NCBI RefSeq assembly: GCF_001618955.1
Contig: NZ_LVYV01000001.1
Coordinates: 186,001 to 250,000, forward strand
Length of the DNA stretch: 64,000 bases
DNA from: Tardiphaga robiniae
Lineage (GTDB): Bacteria > Pseudomonadota > Alphaproteobacteria > Rhizobiales > Xanthobacteraceae
Direction of reading: 5' to 3'
In this document: in pieces, positions 1-9,087 of the stretch
Layout of the letters: each line of letters opens with the position of its first letter
Position numbering within the stretch: position 1 is the first letter of the stretch
Notes under the pieces: generated by a model
Database searches by the model: none
What the model was told of the DNA's origin: nothing
Seen by the model: only the letters and a program-made list of their open reading frames with translations
Translations under genes and position numbers: made by a program

Positions 1-19
1 ATAGACGAGCCTGCCCGCG

Positions 20-274
20 TCAATGCTTGGGTTCGTTCTTGGTGAGCGCGCCGCTATGCGGATCGACATGGACCTCGAAGATCCGGCCGTCCTTCACGAC
101 ATCGGCTTCCCAATGACCGTCGTCGGCTTCGAGCTCCCTGACCTCGGTATAGCCCAAGCTGCGCAGCTTTTCTGTGACCTGCTGTGCGGTCATCCAGTCC
201 TTGCCGGGGGTATCTGCGGAAGCCCATGAGGGCAGCGCGAAAACGAGCGCAACGAACAGCAGCAGCGACTTCAT
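20..274 (-). CDS. PepSY-domain secreted small protein
   Basis: An 84-residue protein with a clear N-terminal signal peptide (hydrophobic residues 3-14, Ala-rich cleavage region ending SWASA) followed by one PepSY-like module: a helix (TAQQVTEKLRSLGY) and strands carrying the pattern W-E-A-D-V...G-R-I-F-E-V-H-V-D-P-H-S-G. PepSY modules are small secreted or periplasmic domains thought to inhibit peptidases or bind ligands. Here the protein is a single module and is expected in the periplasm. It is transcribed away from the next gene and has no informative operon partner within the window. The family call is firm; the role is unknown. Confidence 0.8.
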   Translation of the reverse strand: MKSLLLFVALVFALPSWASADTPGKDWMTAQQVTEKLRSLGYTEVRELEADDGHWEADVVKDGRIFEVHVDPHSGALTKNEPKH

Positions 275-505
275 GGCAAACCTCCCTGATTTGTCACGAC
301 AACTCCGGGATTGCCACTTTGTTCGGCACAGGCCTTGGCGGTGGCCTCGCCGTTCACCCTGCCGCGAAAAGTTCCGGGATTTGCTTGACGTTAACGCCGG
401 GCGGCGCTTGATGGCGGGATCGCGGCTGCCCGCTTGCGGCCCGAATCCGGTAGTATGTCGAGCGGGAACCCGGGTCTGCAGACCCTCCGATTGCGGTCGA
501 GGCGC

Positions 506-2209
506 ATGTCACAGAAGCCCAACTTGCCGAGATGGCGGATCGACCACTGGCGTGCCGAAAAGGGCGCGCTGATGGTGCTCGCCGTAGCGCTGGGCCTGCT
601 GATCGGCATCGTGGCTCCCGCGTCGGCGCAATTTTTCGGTTTCGGCGGTCCGCAGCAACCTCCTCCGCGTCCGCAGCGCAATGTGCCGCAGGGCGGCGGT
701 GGCGGCTTCGGCTGGTTCGGCGGCGGCAATGACAGTCCGTTTTTCGCGCCGTTCCAGCAGCAACAGGCGCCGAAGCGGGCCGCTCCGCGCGAGGACTATT
801 CGCGCGCACCATCGCCGGAAAAACGCGATGCCCCGGCCGAGCGCAACGTGCTGGTGCTCGGCGACAGCATGGCCGACTGGCTCGCTTACGGCCTCGAGGA
901 CGCCTATGCCGAACAGCCCGACATGGGCGTGATCCGCAAGCACAAGACCGTCTCCGGCCTGCTGCGCTATCAGCCGAAGGGCGATCCCGCCGATTGGGCC
1001 GCGGCGGCCAAGGGCATTCTCGCCACCGAGAAGCCCGATGCCATTGTCGTCATGCTCGGCCTCAATGACCGTGTCGCGATCCGCGAGCCCGACAGGGCCG
1101 CCGTGAAGAAGGGCGCCAAGAAGGACGAGAAGAAGGACAGCGCCGCGGAAGTGAAGCCCGGCGACAAGCCGGCCGAGCCCGAGGCGGACGATGCGGATAT
1201 TCCCGATCCCGGTTCGATCGCGACCGAGCGCGGCGCGCGCACCGGCGGCATGGTCGATTTCCGCGACGAGCGCTGGGGCGAGCTTTACTCGAAGAAGATC
1301 GAGGAGATGATCAATGTCGTGAAGGCGAAGGGCGTGCCCGTGCTGTGGGTCGGCTTGCCGGCGGTGCGCGGCACCAAGGCGACCGCCGACATGCTCTATC
1401 TCGACAATCTCTATCGCGAGGCCGCGACCAAGGCCGGCATCACCTATGTCGATATCTGGGACGGCTTCGTCGACGAGGCTGGCCGCTTCCTGCAGCAGGG
1501 CCCGGATTTCGAAGGCCAGATCCGCCGGCTGCGCTCGGCCGACGGCGTCTATTTCACCAAGGCCGGCGCCCGCAAGATGGCGCATTACGTTGAGCGCGAA
1601 ATCACCCGCCTGCTCTCCGGCCGCTCCGCGCCGATCGCGCTGCCGAGCGAGCCTGCGACGCCGGACCTCAATGCCGTGCCCGGCGCGCCGGCGCCGCGTC
1701 CGCTGGCCGGGCCTATCGTTCCCCTCGTCGCCTCCTCCGTCGGCACCGATCAACTGCTCGGCGGCCCCGGCGTGAAGCCGGTGAGTGTCGATGCACTGGT
1801 CGCGCGTGTATTGGTCAAAGGCGAGCCACTCGCCGCGCCCGCCGGCCGCGCCGACGACTTCGCCTGGCCGCGCCGCGAGATCGGCCGCGAACAGGCCAAG
1901 GGCGATGTGCCTGTGGCCGCAGTCACCCCGACCACATCAGGGACGAGCGGCACGACTGCTGCGGCAACCGGACCGGATGGCGTTGTCCCCGTCACGGCGC
2001 CGCCAACCGCGCCGAAGAAAAAGCCGAAGCCCGTCGTCGCCACCGAAACGCCGTCATCCTTCGGTAGCTTCTTCGGGTTCGACGAGCCGCGCCGCGCGCC
2101 CGTCCAGCTAGTGCCGCAGCGCCCCCGGCCGGCCCAGGCACCTGGCCCGCGTCCGCCGGCCAATGTCGGCCCCGCCGCCTCCGCCCCCTCCGGTTTCTTC
2201 ACGCGCTAA
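506..2209 (+). CDS. SGNH/GDSL-type hydrolase, DUF459 family
   Basis: A 567-residue protein. The ATG at 506 is preferred over in-frame upstream codons because it places a signal-anchor-like hydrophobic segment (about residues 20-42, ending at an Ala-rich ASAQ site) near the N terminus. After a Pro/Gln/Gly-rich linker comes an SGNH fold: block I as VLGDSMADWLAYGL, block III as VVMLGLNDR, and a late D-G-V-Y-F-T-K-A-G segment in place of the classical D-x-x-H block. The C-terminal third is low-complexity Pro/Ala/Lys sequence. DUF459 proteins are periplasmic, probably acting as esterases or acyltransferases on envelope polysaccharide; substrate is unknown. Length fits bradyrhizobial homologues as I know them. 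A strong terminator follows. Confidence 0.85.
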   Translation: MSQKPNLPRWRIDHWRAEKGALMVLAVALGLLIGIVAPASAQFFGFGGPQQPPPRPQRNVPQGGGGGFGWFGGGNDSPFFAPFQQQQAPKRAAPREDYSRAPSPEKRDAPAERNVLVLGDSMADWLAYGLEDAYAEQPDMGVIRKHKTVSGLLRYQPKGDPADWAAAAKGILATEKPDAIVVMLGLNDRVAIREPDRAAVKKGAKKDEKKDSAAEVKPGDKPAEPEADDADIPDPGSIATERGARTGGMVDFRDERWGELYSKKIEEMINVVKAKGVPVLWVGLPAVRGTKATADMLYLDNLYREAATKAGITYVDIWDGFVDEAGRFLQQGPDFEGQIRRLRSADGVYFTKAGARKMAHYVEREITRLLSGRSAPIALPSEPATPDLNAVPGAPAPRPLAGPIVPLVASSVGTDQLLGGPGVKPVSVDALVARVLVKGEPLAAPAGRADDFAWPRREIGREQAKGDVPVAAVTPTTSGTSGTTAAATGPDGVVPVTAPPTAPKKKPKPVVATETPSSFGSFFGFDEPRRAPVQLVPQRPRPAQAPGPRPPANVGPAASAPSGFFTR

Positions 2210-2231
2210 CCGCGCGAAAAATTCAACCTCA

Positions 2232-2267
2232 AAAAATCCCTCAACCTTTTCGGGCTGAGGGATTTTT
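2232..2267 (+). terminator. Rho-independent terminator
   Basis: A perfect 12-base-pair stem, AAAAATCCCTCA paired with TGAGGGATTTTT around a short T/C/G-rich loop, lies 23 bases after the stop of the SGNH hydrolase gene. The A-run and T-run on the two sides make it usable in both directions. Confidence 0.85.
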
Positions 2268-2351
2268 GCTTCTGGATACTTTCTTGGACGTTTTGTCGAA
2301 CACGACTGCTGACGCTTCTGCGGCGTCCGTTGTGTCAGCCGCGATCTGCTA

Positions 2352-2720
2352 TCAATAACCGAAACGGTTCGGACGACGGCGCGGCGGACGCGTCATCAGC
2401 ATCGCCAGTGCAAAGCCGATACCGCCTGCGATGAGTAGCGAGCCCAGCGGATTGTCGCGGACCTTGGCGGTGATTGCCTGCGTGCCATCGCGATAGACAT
2501 CGCTGTCAAGCGCATCCTTGGCATAGCTTGTGGCGGCATCGGATGCATCGCGCACGGCGTCCTTGGCCTGGCCGTACAGGTTCTGCACGGTGCCCGTCGC
2601 TTCGCGCGCGCGGCCCGAGGCTTCAGTCCGCTCGTCGCCCGTGGCTCGGCCGATCACACCTTCAACCTTGCCGGCCGCATCCTTGGCTGCGCCCGCAATA
2701 CGGTCCTTGTCCATGTCCAT
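2352..2720 (-). CDS. CsbD-like stress protein with C-terminal membrane segment
   Basis: A 122-residue protein that begins with the CsbD pattern (DKDRIAGAAKDAAGKVEGVIG followed by GDE-x-x-EASGRA), an Ala/Lys/Asp-rich amphipathic helix. The middle resembles the YqjD/ElaB (DUF883) type of helical repeat (AKDAVRDASDAATSYAKDAL), then a hydrophobic segment near residues 92-110 (LGSLLIAGGIGFALAMLM) and an Arg-rich tail. CsbD proteins are abundant general-stress proteins of unknown mechanism; the membrane tail suggests inner-membrane tethering. A second ATG two codons in is an equal start candidate. It stands alone between a terminator and a divergent group. Confidence 0.8.
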   Translation of the reverse strand: MDMDKDRIAGAAKDAAGKVEGVIGRATGDERTEASGRAREATGTVQNLYGQAKDAVRDASDAATSYAKDALDSDVYRDGTQAITAKVRDNPLGSLLIAGGIGFALAMLMTRPPRRRPNRFGY

Positions 2721-2796
2721 TACTCCGTGAGGAAATTCTCGCCGGTGTAATGCCTGAAGCCAGTACTGGTTCCGCCGCGATGCAGGCGCCTCGAAT

Positions 2797-3531
2797 TTAA
2801 AGGATCAAACCGCCATCGACGACGAGCGTATGACCGCAAACATAGGCTGACAGCGGCGACGCTAGGAACAATGCAGCGCCGGCCATATCGGCAGGCGTGC
2901 CGAGACGCTGCAGCGGGATCCTGGCAATCGCGCCTTCCAGCCGCTTCGGATCGGCTGTCGTGACCTTTGTCATCTTGGTGTCAACGAGCCCCGGCGCGAT
3001 ACCGTTGACGCGAATGCCGTCTTCCGACCACGCCTGCGCCAATGTGCGCGTGAGCCCAACTGCGCCGGTCTTCGACGCATTGTAGGAAGGATTGCCCTTG
3101 GTCGCATGATAGGCCGCGGTAGAACTGACAATGATCAATCGCCCGTTGCTTGCTTTGAGCTGCGCATGAAATTTCGTCGCGCAACCCATCAGGCTCATCA
3201 GGTTGACTTCCATCACCTTGCGGAAGCCATCCATCTCGAACTCGCCGCGACGATAGATCACGGCCCCCTGCGCGAGGATCAACACATCGACCCGATCGAG
3301 CTTCGGATCGAATGCTTCGATGGCCGCTGCACTGCTCACATCGAGCTGGCTGTAGCCGAGCCCGTCGAGATCGGAACCCTCATCGACCGTGTAGTCGCTG
3401 GCCTTCGCGCGCGTACCGCACACATGCACGCGTGCACCGCGCGCACGAAATGCCTGCGCCATACCATTGCCGATGCCGCTTGATCCTCCGACGATGAGCA
3501 CCTGCTGGCCGCTGAAATCGAGTTCGTTCAT
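2797..3531 (-). CDS. Short-chain dehydrogenase/reductase
   Basis: A 244-residue classical SDR. The N terminus shows the NAD(P)-binding Gly motif (GGSSGIGNG, about residues 15-23), the active-site Tyr-Lys pair in Y-N-A-S-K (about residue 151), an N-V-N-L segment near 110, and the family C-terminal V-D-G-G. The central structural motif reads LAQGA rather than NNAG. The cofactor acceptor region R-A-R-G-A-R-V-H-V-C-G-T-R suggests NADP(H). It is divergent from a second SDR with 109 bases between start codons. Substrate cannot be read from sequence; with its neighbours it may take part in oxidation of a hydroxy acid or alcohol intermediate. Confidence 0.85.
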   Translation of the reverse strand: MNELDFSGQQVLIVGGSSGIGNGMAQAFRARGARVHVCGTRAKASDYTVDEGSDLDGLGYSQLDVSSAAAIEAFDPKLDRVDVLILAQGAVIYRRGEFEMDGFRKVMEVNLMSLMGCATKFHAQLKASNGRLIIVSSTAAYHATKGNPSYNASKTGAVGLTRTLAQAWSEDGIRVNGIAPGLVDTKMTKVTTADPKRLEGAIARIPLQRLGTPADMAGAALFLASPLSAYVCGHTLVVDGGLIL

Positions 3532-3640
3532 CCCTGATCGTCCTTCTTGATTTTATCAGCGCATGTTTGACCGCGTCGTCGATCAGTGCAAGCCTTCGAT
3601 CAAGCCTCATCATGAAGGCGTACAAATTCGGAGGATAGCC

Positions 3641-4420
3641 TTGTCGGATTTCAAACAGCTCAGCCGCTCGGTCCGCGGCCTCACCGTACTCGTCACCGGT
3701 GCCGCAAGCGGCATGGGCCGGGCGACTGCACGCGTATTCGCGGCGGAAGGCGCCAATGTTGCCGTCACCGATATTTCGGCAGACGGCATTGCCGCTGTCG
3801 TTGACGCGATCACGGAGAGCGGCGGAAGCGCTCGCGCATGGACGCTCGATGTCGCCGATCCCGATCGCATTCGTACGGTGGTCGGCGACGTCGCCGCGCA
3901 TTTCGGCAGCCTCGACATCATCGTCAACAATGCGGGCATCTCGGTCAGCACAGCTATCGACCAGGACGGCTATGATGCCGCGTGGGATCGCGCCATCGCC
4001 GTGATGCTGACCTCACACCAGCGCATTATCCGCGCCGCGCTGCCTCACTTGCGCAAATCGCCATCGCCGCGGATCGTGAATATCGCTTCCACCGAAGCGC
4101 TCGGCGCGACCGCACTGCACAGCCCCTATTCCGCAGCGAAGGCCGGCGTTACCGGCCTCACGCGTTCGCTCGCGGTGGAACTCGGCCGCGACGGCATCAC
4201 GGTGAACTGCATCTGTCCCGGGCCGATCACGACGGGGATCACCGAGCGTATCAGCGACGAACACAAAGTGATCTTCGCCAAACGCCGCACCGTGCTGCGC
4301 CGTTACGGCGATCCGGAAGAAGTCGCGCATATGACGCTAAGCCTGTGCCTGCCGGCCGCGTCCTATATCACAGGCGCGGTGATCCCGGTCGACGGCGGCC
4401 TCATGGCACGCAATGCGTAA
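3641..4420 (+). CDS. Short-chain dehydrogenase/reductase (TTG start)
   Basis: A 259-residue SDR with the cofactor motif T-G-A-A-S-G-M-G-R near residue 20, NNAG near 90, catalytic Ser in NIAST, Y-S-A-A-K as the Tyr-Lys pair, and the C-terminal V-D-G-G. I choose the TTG at 3641 because a consensus GGAGG lies at 3630-3634 and the resulting length and N terminus fit the family; the ATG at 3563 would add 26 residues with no family resemblance. The Asp in AVTDISADG after the second strand suggests NAD(H) preference. It precedes a TauD/TfdA-type dioxygenase on the same strand with about 117 bases between them. Confidence 0.82.
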   Translation: MSDFKQLSRSVRGLTVLVTGAASGMGRATARVFAAEGANVAVTDISADGIAAVVDAITESGGSARAWTLDVADPDRIRTVVGDVAAHFGSLDIIVNNAGISVSTAIDQDGYDAAWDRAIAVMLTSHQRIIRAALPHLRKSPSPRIVNIASTEALGATALHSPYSAAKAGVTGLTRSLAVELGRDGITVNCICPGPITTGITERISDEHKVIFAKRRTVLRRYGDPEEVAHMTLSLCLPAASYITGAVIPVDGGLMARNA

Positions 4421-4537
4421 CTGCATTCGCGCCGATTGACATCACTCCGCACGGGCGTAGCATTTTTCTCAAGCGGCCCGACATGATCGGAAGCCGCAAT
4501 CGAATGGGTCAACCATTCCACACGGAGGAAATTTGCA

Positions 4538-5425
4538 ATGCCCGTGACGATCCGCAAACTGCATCCCTTGTTCGTCGGCGAAGTGACCGGCGTCGATCTG
4601 ACCAAGCCGGTCAGCCCCGACGATGCCGTCGCCATCGAGCGCGGCATGGATGACTACGCCGTCCTGATATTCCCGAAGCAGGATATCACCGACGAACAAC
4701 AACTCGCTTTCGCGCAGAATTTCGGCGAGCGAGAGAACCGAAAAGGCGGCTCCGTCACCAAGAAGGAAGACTACCGGCTGACATCGGGTCTCGCCGACGT
4801 ATCCAATCTCGGCAAGGACGGCAAGCCGCTGCCGAAAGACAGCCGCGCTCATCTCTTCAATCTGGGCAACTGCCTGTGGCATTCGGACAGCTCTTTCCGG
4901 CCGATTCCGGCAAAATTCTCGTTGCTGTCGGCGCGCGTGGTCAATCCGAAGGGTGGCAATACCGAATTCGCCGACATGCGCGCGGCCTATGATGCGCTCG
5001 ACAACGACACCAAGGTCGAGATCGAGGACATGATCTGCGAACACTCGCTGATGACCTCGCGCGGTGCGCTCGGCTTTCTCGACTACACCGACGAAGAGAA
5101 AGAGATGTTCAAGCCGGTGCTGCAGCGGCTGGTGCGCACGCATCCGGTGCATGGCCGCAAGTCGCTGTATCTGTCATCCCATGCCGGTGCGATCCAGGGC
5201 ATGTCGGTGCCCGAAGCCCGCGTGCTGCTGCGCGATCTCAACGAGCACGCCACGCAGCCGCAATTCGTCTATGTCCACAAATGGACGCTGCATGACCTCG
5301 TGATGTGGGACAATCGCCAGACCATGCATCGCGTCCGCCGCTACGACCAGTCGCAGCCGCGCGACATGCGCCGCGCCACCGTCGCCGGCAATGCGCCGAC
5401 CGTCGCGCAGCAAGCGGCGGAATAA
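4538..5425 (+). CDS. TfdA-like Fe(II)/2-oxoglutarate-dependent dioxygenase
   Basis: A 295-residue TauD/TfdA-family enzyme. The iron-binding facial triad is visible as His115-x-Asp117 in LWHSDSSF and His264 in TMHRVRRYD; Arg275 and Arg279 are positioned for 2-oxoglutarate binding. The stretch around residues 105-150 (N-L-G-N-x-L-W-H-S-D-S-S-F...NPKGGNTEFADMRAAYDAL) is closer to TfdA/TfdA-alpha than to taurine dioxygenase. TfdA enzymes cleave the ether bond of aryloxyalkanoates; TfdA-alpha homologues are common in soil bradyrhizobia, where the natural substrate is not settled. An AGGAGG-like site precedes the ATG at 4538. Adjacent SDRs and a Bug-type binding protein fit a small catabolic locus for a carboxylic acid. 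Confidence 0.82.
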   Translation: MPVTIRKLHPLFVGEVTGVDLTKPVSPDDAVAIERGMDDYAVLIFPKQDITDEQQLAFAQNFGERENRKGGSVTKKEDYRLTSGLADVSNLGKDGKPLPKDSRAHLFNLGNCLWHSDSSFRPIPAKFSLLSARVVNPKGGNTEFADMRAAYDALDNDTKVEIEDMICEHSLMTSRGALGFLDYTDEEKEMFKPVLQRLVRTHPVHGRKSLYLSSHAGAIQGMSVPEARVLLRDLNEHATQPQFVYVHKWTLHDLVMWDNRQTMHRVRRYDQSQPRDMRRATVAGNAPTVAQQAAE

Positions 5426-5439
5426 CCTGCCATTCAAAG

Positions 5440-5470
5440 ACAGGCGCGCCGCACGATGCAGCGCGCCTGT
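5440..5470. terminator. Hairpin between convergent genes
   Basis: A perfect 10-base-pair stem, ACAGGCGCGC and GCGCGCCTGT, with an 11-base loop sits between the dioxygenase stop (5425) and the stop of the convergent solute-binding protein gene (5478). It lacks a long T-run, so it may act as a weak or bidirectional terminator. Confidence 0.6.
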
Positions 5471-5477
5471 GTGCATT

Positions 5478-6443
5478 CTAGATCCGCTCGATCTTTGCCT
5501 TCTCCAGCACCTCGCTCCAGCGCTTCACGTCGGAGGCGAGGAGATCTATGACCTCCTTCGGCTGTGAGGCCTTCGCCTGGCTGCCGAGCGACAGCAGGCG
5601 TTCCTTCACGCTCTCATCCTTGAGCAGCGTGACCGTCGCAGCGTTCAACTTTGCCACGACGTCATCGGGAACGCCGATCGGGCCAACGAGGCTGTACCAG
5701 CCCGGCGCGGCGTAGCCGGGAAAGCCCGCTTCGGCCACGGTGGGAATATCGGGGAAAGACGGGAAGCGTTCGGCCGTGGTCACGGCCAGCGCGCGGAACT
5801 TGCCGGCCTTGATCTGCTCGATCATCGAGATCGGCGGATCGACCATGAAGTCGATGCGCCCGGCGAGGACTTCGACCACGGCCTGCGCACCGCCGCGGAA
5901 CGGAATGTGCTGAAACTTCACGCCGGCCAACTGCCCGATCTGCTCGACGATAAGATGCGGACCGGAGCCGACACCGGGCGTGCCGTAAGTGAGCGGCTTG
6001 TCCGGCTGCTTCTTTGCAGAAGCGATTAGCTCGGCGAGATTTTTGAACGGCGCGTCCGCATTGCACGAAAACATGTAGGGCGCTTCGGAGACCTGGCAGA
6101 TGCCTTTCAGGTCATCGACCGGCTTGTAAGGCAGGCTCTTGTAGAAGGCCGACGACGCACCATAGGTCGCGGTGATCAGCGAGATCGTGTAGCCGTCAGG
6201 CGCCGAGCGGGCGAGCTGCGCCCCGGCGAGCGTCGTGCCGGCGCCGGGCTTGGTTTCGACCACCACCGTCTGGCCGAGGATTTTCGACAGACCTTCGGCC
6301 AGCACGCGCGAGGTCGCATCGGTCCCGCCGCCCGGCGCGAAACCATGCAGCAGCGTAATGGACCGCTCCGGCCACGCCGCTTTGGCCTGAAATGGAAGAA
6401 GGCTTGCCGACAATCCGGCCAGCAGCGCGCGCCTGTTCAACAT
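5478..6443 (-). CDS. Bug-family tripartite tricarboxylate transporter receptor protein
   Basis: A 321-residue periplasmic binding protein with a signal peptide (about residues 1-22, LLAGLSASLLPFQAKAA) and the Bug/TctC fold: WPERSITLLHGFAPGGGTDATSR near the N terminus, VVVETKPGAGTTLAGAQLARSAPDGYT, and G-V-G-S-G-P-H-L-I-V-E near residue 160. Bug proteins capture carboxylates or other small organic acids, often without a cognate membrane pair nearby, as here: no TctA/TctB genes are seen. Its position facing the TfdA-like dioxygenase suggests uptake or sensing of a related acid, but ligand is not predictable. Confidence 0.87.
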   Translation of the reverse strand: MLNRRALLAGLSASLLPFQAKAAWPERSITLLHGFAPGGGTDATSRVLAEGLSKILGQTVVVETKPGAGTTLAGAQLARSAPDGYTISLITATYGASSAFYKSLPYKPVDDLKGICQVSEAPYMFSCNADAPFKNLAELIASAKKQPDKPLTYGTPGVGSGPHLIVEQIGQLAGVKFQHIPFRGGAQAVVEVLAGRIDFMVDPPISMIEQIKAGKFRALAVTTAERFPSFPDIPTVAEAGFPGYAAPGWYSLVGPIGVPDDVVAKLNAATVTLLKDESVKERLLSLGSQAKASQPKEVIDLLASDVKRWSEVLEKAKIERI

Positions 6444-6538
6444 CGATAGTCCCCAACGAATGTATCAAGGGGATCAGCCTAACACGCATGCTGCACTGCG
6501 GTATAATGTTATGCGCTATGGCCCTCTGCGCAGGGCGC

Positions 6539-7939
6539 TTATCTCACCCGGAGCCGGTCCAGCATCTCCGATGATGCAAACCCGTCGGCGGGCGCGCCGA
6601 CGGAGGCCTGGAAATTGCGCAAGGCTTCGCGGGTCTGGCCGCCGAACTGGCCGTCCGGTGTGCCCTTGTAGAAGCCGCGTTGCGCCAGCAGCTGCTGTAG
6701 CTCGAGCCGCTCGGCGCGGGACAGCACGCGCTCCTGACGGGGCCATGGCTGCACGAAGGGTGGACCGCCGCGCAGGCGATCGGCAAAATGGCCGATAGCC
6801 ATCGCATAGGCTTCAGCCGGGTTGTATTTCATGATGACGCGGAAATTCGTCATCATCAGGAAGCCCGGCCCCTGCGAACCTGCGGGAGCCAGCAGGTAGG
6901 CCTTCTCGGCCATCTTCGGGAACGGCTGGTTGTTGGCGCGTTTGAGGCCGAGCTGTTCCCACTGCGGCAGCGTCATCGCCCTGGCCTTGTCGGCTAGCAT
7001 GTAGTTAAAGCCTTGTGGCACGACGACCTCGTAGCCCCAGGTCTGGCCGCTCTGCCAGCCATCCTTTTTCAGGTTGTTGGCGGTCGAGAAAATCAGATCG
7101 GTCGGATTGTCCACCACGTCGCGGCGACCGTCGCCGTCGCCGTCCACCGCGAAGCGCTTGAACGCGGTCGGCATAAACTGGGTCGGCCCGAATGCGCCGG
7201 CCCAGGAGCCGCGCATCTGTTCAGGCCTCAGGTCGCCGCGATGCAGGATTTCCAGAGCAACAAGAAACTCATCCTTGAAATAGGCCTGACGGCGGCCGAC
7301 GCAGGCCAGCGTCGCCGTCGAGCGCAGCACACTGCGATCGCCGATCATCGTCGAGTAGTTCGACTCGATGCCCCAGATCGACGCGATAATGTAGCGATCG
7401 ACACCGTAGGCCTTCTCGGCTGCGTCAAAGATCGTCTTGTACTGCGCCAGCACCTCACGACCCTTGGCCATGCGGTTGTCGTTCACCAGGATGTCGAGAT
7501 AGTCCCAGATCGCCTTGGTGAATTCCGGCTGCGAATCCATCAGGTCCATGATTCGCAGATCCGGCGTCAGCCCGGCGGTGAAACGCTGGTAGCTGTCCTG
7601 CGAGATGCCGCGGCGTGCGGCATCAGGCCACAGTCCGGCAATGCAGTTGTCGAAATTACCAGCGGCCTCGCGGATCGCCTGTGCAGTCATCAGCGGATGG
7701 CCGGATGCGCCGTCCTCGCCGCTCCATGGCTGCACACCGGACGCACTGGGCACGGCTGCCTGCGGCGGCGGATCCTGCGTCTGGGACGATCCCGTGAAGA
7801 TATTGTCGAACAGGCTGAAAGGGCCGCTCTTGCCTTGCGCCCACGCCGCATCGGGCCATCCGCCCGCGAGCAAAACCACGCCGAGCGCAGCGACACCGCA
7901 TGTCAGGCTACGCACCATCTTCGTCGCAGATTTCATCAT
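6539..7939 (-). CDS. Lytic murein transglycosylase, MltB type with peptidoglycan-binding domain
   Basis: A 466-residue enzyme from the ATG at 7939 (an adjacent ATG at 7936 is equivalent), chosen because it gives a signal peptide (KSATKMVRSL then a hydrophobic core ending AAWAQ); the longer frame starting at 8023 adds an unlikely 28 residues. The central SLT_3 domain carries the catalytic Glu in IWGIESNYS and the G-A-F-G-P-T-Q-F-M-P motif. A C-terminal peptidoglycan-binding domain (about residues 405-465) shows LQQLLAQRGFYKGTPDGQFG. It cleaves glycan strands to 1,6-anhydro products in the periplasm. It is divergent from galU. Confidence 0.9.
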   Translation of the reverse strand: MMKSATKMVRSLTCGVAALGVVLLAGGWPDAAWAQGKSGPFSLFDNIFTGSSQTQDPPPQAAVPSASGVQPWSGEDGASGHPLMTAQAIREAAGNFDNCIAGLWPDAARRGISQDSYQRFTAGLTPDLRIMDLMDSQPEFTKAIWDYLDILVNDNRMAKGREVLAQYKTIFDAAEKAYGVDRYIIASIWGIESNYSTMIGDRSVLRSTATLACVGRRQAYFKDEFLVALEILHRGDLRPEQMRGSWAGAFGPTQFMPTAFKRFAVDGDGDGRRDVVDNPTDLIFSTANNLKKDGWQSGQTWGYEVVVPQGFNYMLADKARAMTLPQWEQLGLKRANNQPFPKMAEKAYLLAPAGSQGPGFLMMTNFRVIMKYNPAEAYAMAIGHFADRLRGGPPFVQPWPRQERVLSRAERLELQQLLAQRGFYKGTPDGQFGGQTREALRNFQASVGAPADGFASSEMLDRLRVR

Positions 7940-8199
7940 TATCCATCTCAAGAAGCCGGCCGGAATCCGGCCATGACTGTGCGATGACAGGAGGCCCGGT
8001 CGGGGTTTCCATCCACTTAACACTACCCAATTTCAGCCATCCCGGCGAATGCGGCAGCGTGCCCGGACAGGATAATTGCAGACACGTAGCCCTGCACCAC
8101 ACATCCGCCTTTGTTCCCGGTTGCAAACGGAACCAGCAGGCGCAATCTTCGTTGGCCTGCCTGCGTCGCTCCCCTCCAAGGTCATTGCAAAGTCCCCTG

Positions 8200-9084
8200 A
8201 TGAAAATTCGCAAAGCCGTTTTTCCGGTCGCCGGCCTCGGCACCCGCGTCCTTCCCGCCACCAAGGCCATGCCGAAGGAAATGCTGACCATCGTCGATCG
8301 GCCGTTGATCCAATATGTGGTCGACGAAGCCCGCGAGGCTGGCATCGAACATTTCATCTTCGTTACCGGCCGCAACAAGGGCATCATCGAAGATCACTTT
8401 GACCGCATGTTCGAGCTCGACGAGACACTCAAGAGCCGCAACAAGTCTGCCGAGATCGAACAGCTGGCACTGTCCCAGCCTGCCGCCGGCGCTATGAGCT
8501 TCACGCGCCAGCAGGCCCCGCTCGGGCTTGGCCATGCTGTCTGGTGTGCCCGCGATATCGTCGGCAATGAGCCCTTCGCCGTGGTGCTGCCGGATGAGCT
8601 GGTGCTGAATTCCCCGGGCTGCCTGAAGCAGATGGTCGATATCGCGGGAGCGCTTGGCGAAAAATCCAACCTCGTTGCCGTCGAGGAAGTCCCGATGGAC
8701 ATGACGCATCAATACGGCATCTGCGGTGTCGGCGAGCGCCACCCAACCCACGAGGCCGCTTTCACCATCGACGGGATGGTCGAGAAACCCCCGAAGGGCA
8801 CCGCGCCGTCCAACCTGTCGATTACCGGCCGCTACATCCTGCAGCCGGAGATCTTCAAGATTTTGGAGACCCAGGAGCGCGGCGCGGGTGGCGAAATTCA
8901 GCTCACCGATGCGATGATCGGCCTCGCCAAGAGCCAGTCGTTCTACGGCGTGGAATTCGAAGGCGAGCGGCACGATTGCGGTTCGAAGTCGGGCTTCCTG
9001 CGCGCCAATATCGCGTTCGGCCTGCAACGCCCTGATCTGCGCGAAGGTCTGCGCGCCGAAATGCTGCGTTACCTCGGAGAGTAA
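8200..9084 (+). CDS. galU: UTP-glucose-1-phosphate uridylyltransferase
   Basis: A 294-residue nucleotidyltransferase starting at ATG 8200 (MKIRKAVFPVAGLGTRVLP), which fits the normal GalU length; the open frame extends upstream without family similarity. The nucleotide-binding signature G-L-G-T-R-x-L-P-A-T-K-A-x-P-K-E-M is intact, as are the central D-E-L in VVLPDELVL and the substrate segment GVEFEGERHDCGSKSGFL near the C terminus. It makes UDP-glucose from UTP and glucose 1-phosphate for exopolysaccharide, glycolipid and trehalose synthesis. It stands alone, with a GGDEF gene convergent 3 bases after its stop. Confidence 0.93.
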   Translation: MKIRKAVFPVAGLGTRVLPATKAMPKEMLTIVDRPLIQYVVDEAREAGIEHFIFVTGRNKGIIEDHFDRMFELDETLKSRNKSAEIEQLALSQPAAGAMSFTRQQAPLGLGHAVWCARDIVGNEPFAVVLPDELVLNSPGCLKQMVDIAGALGEKSNLVAVEEVPMDMTHQYGICGVGERHPTHEAAFTIDGMVEKPPKGTAPSNLSITGRYILQPEIFKILETQERGAGGEIQLTDAMIGLAKSQSFYGVEFEGERHDCGSKSGFLRANIAFGLQRPDLREGLRAEMLRYLGE

Positions 9085-9087
9085 GCG

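Noticed and set aside
509-1753. Long open frame of 414 codons opposite the SGNH hydrolase gene
   Set aside because: Composition is that of an antisense shadow (Arg/Ala/Gly-rich, no domain), while the plus-strand product has clear SGNH motifs and a signal peptide.
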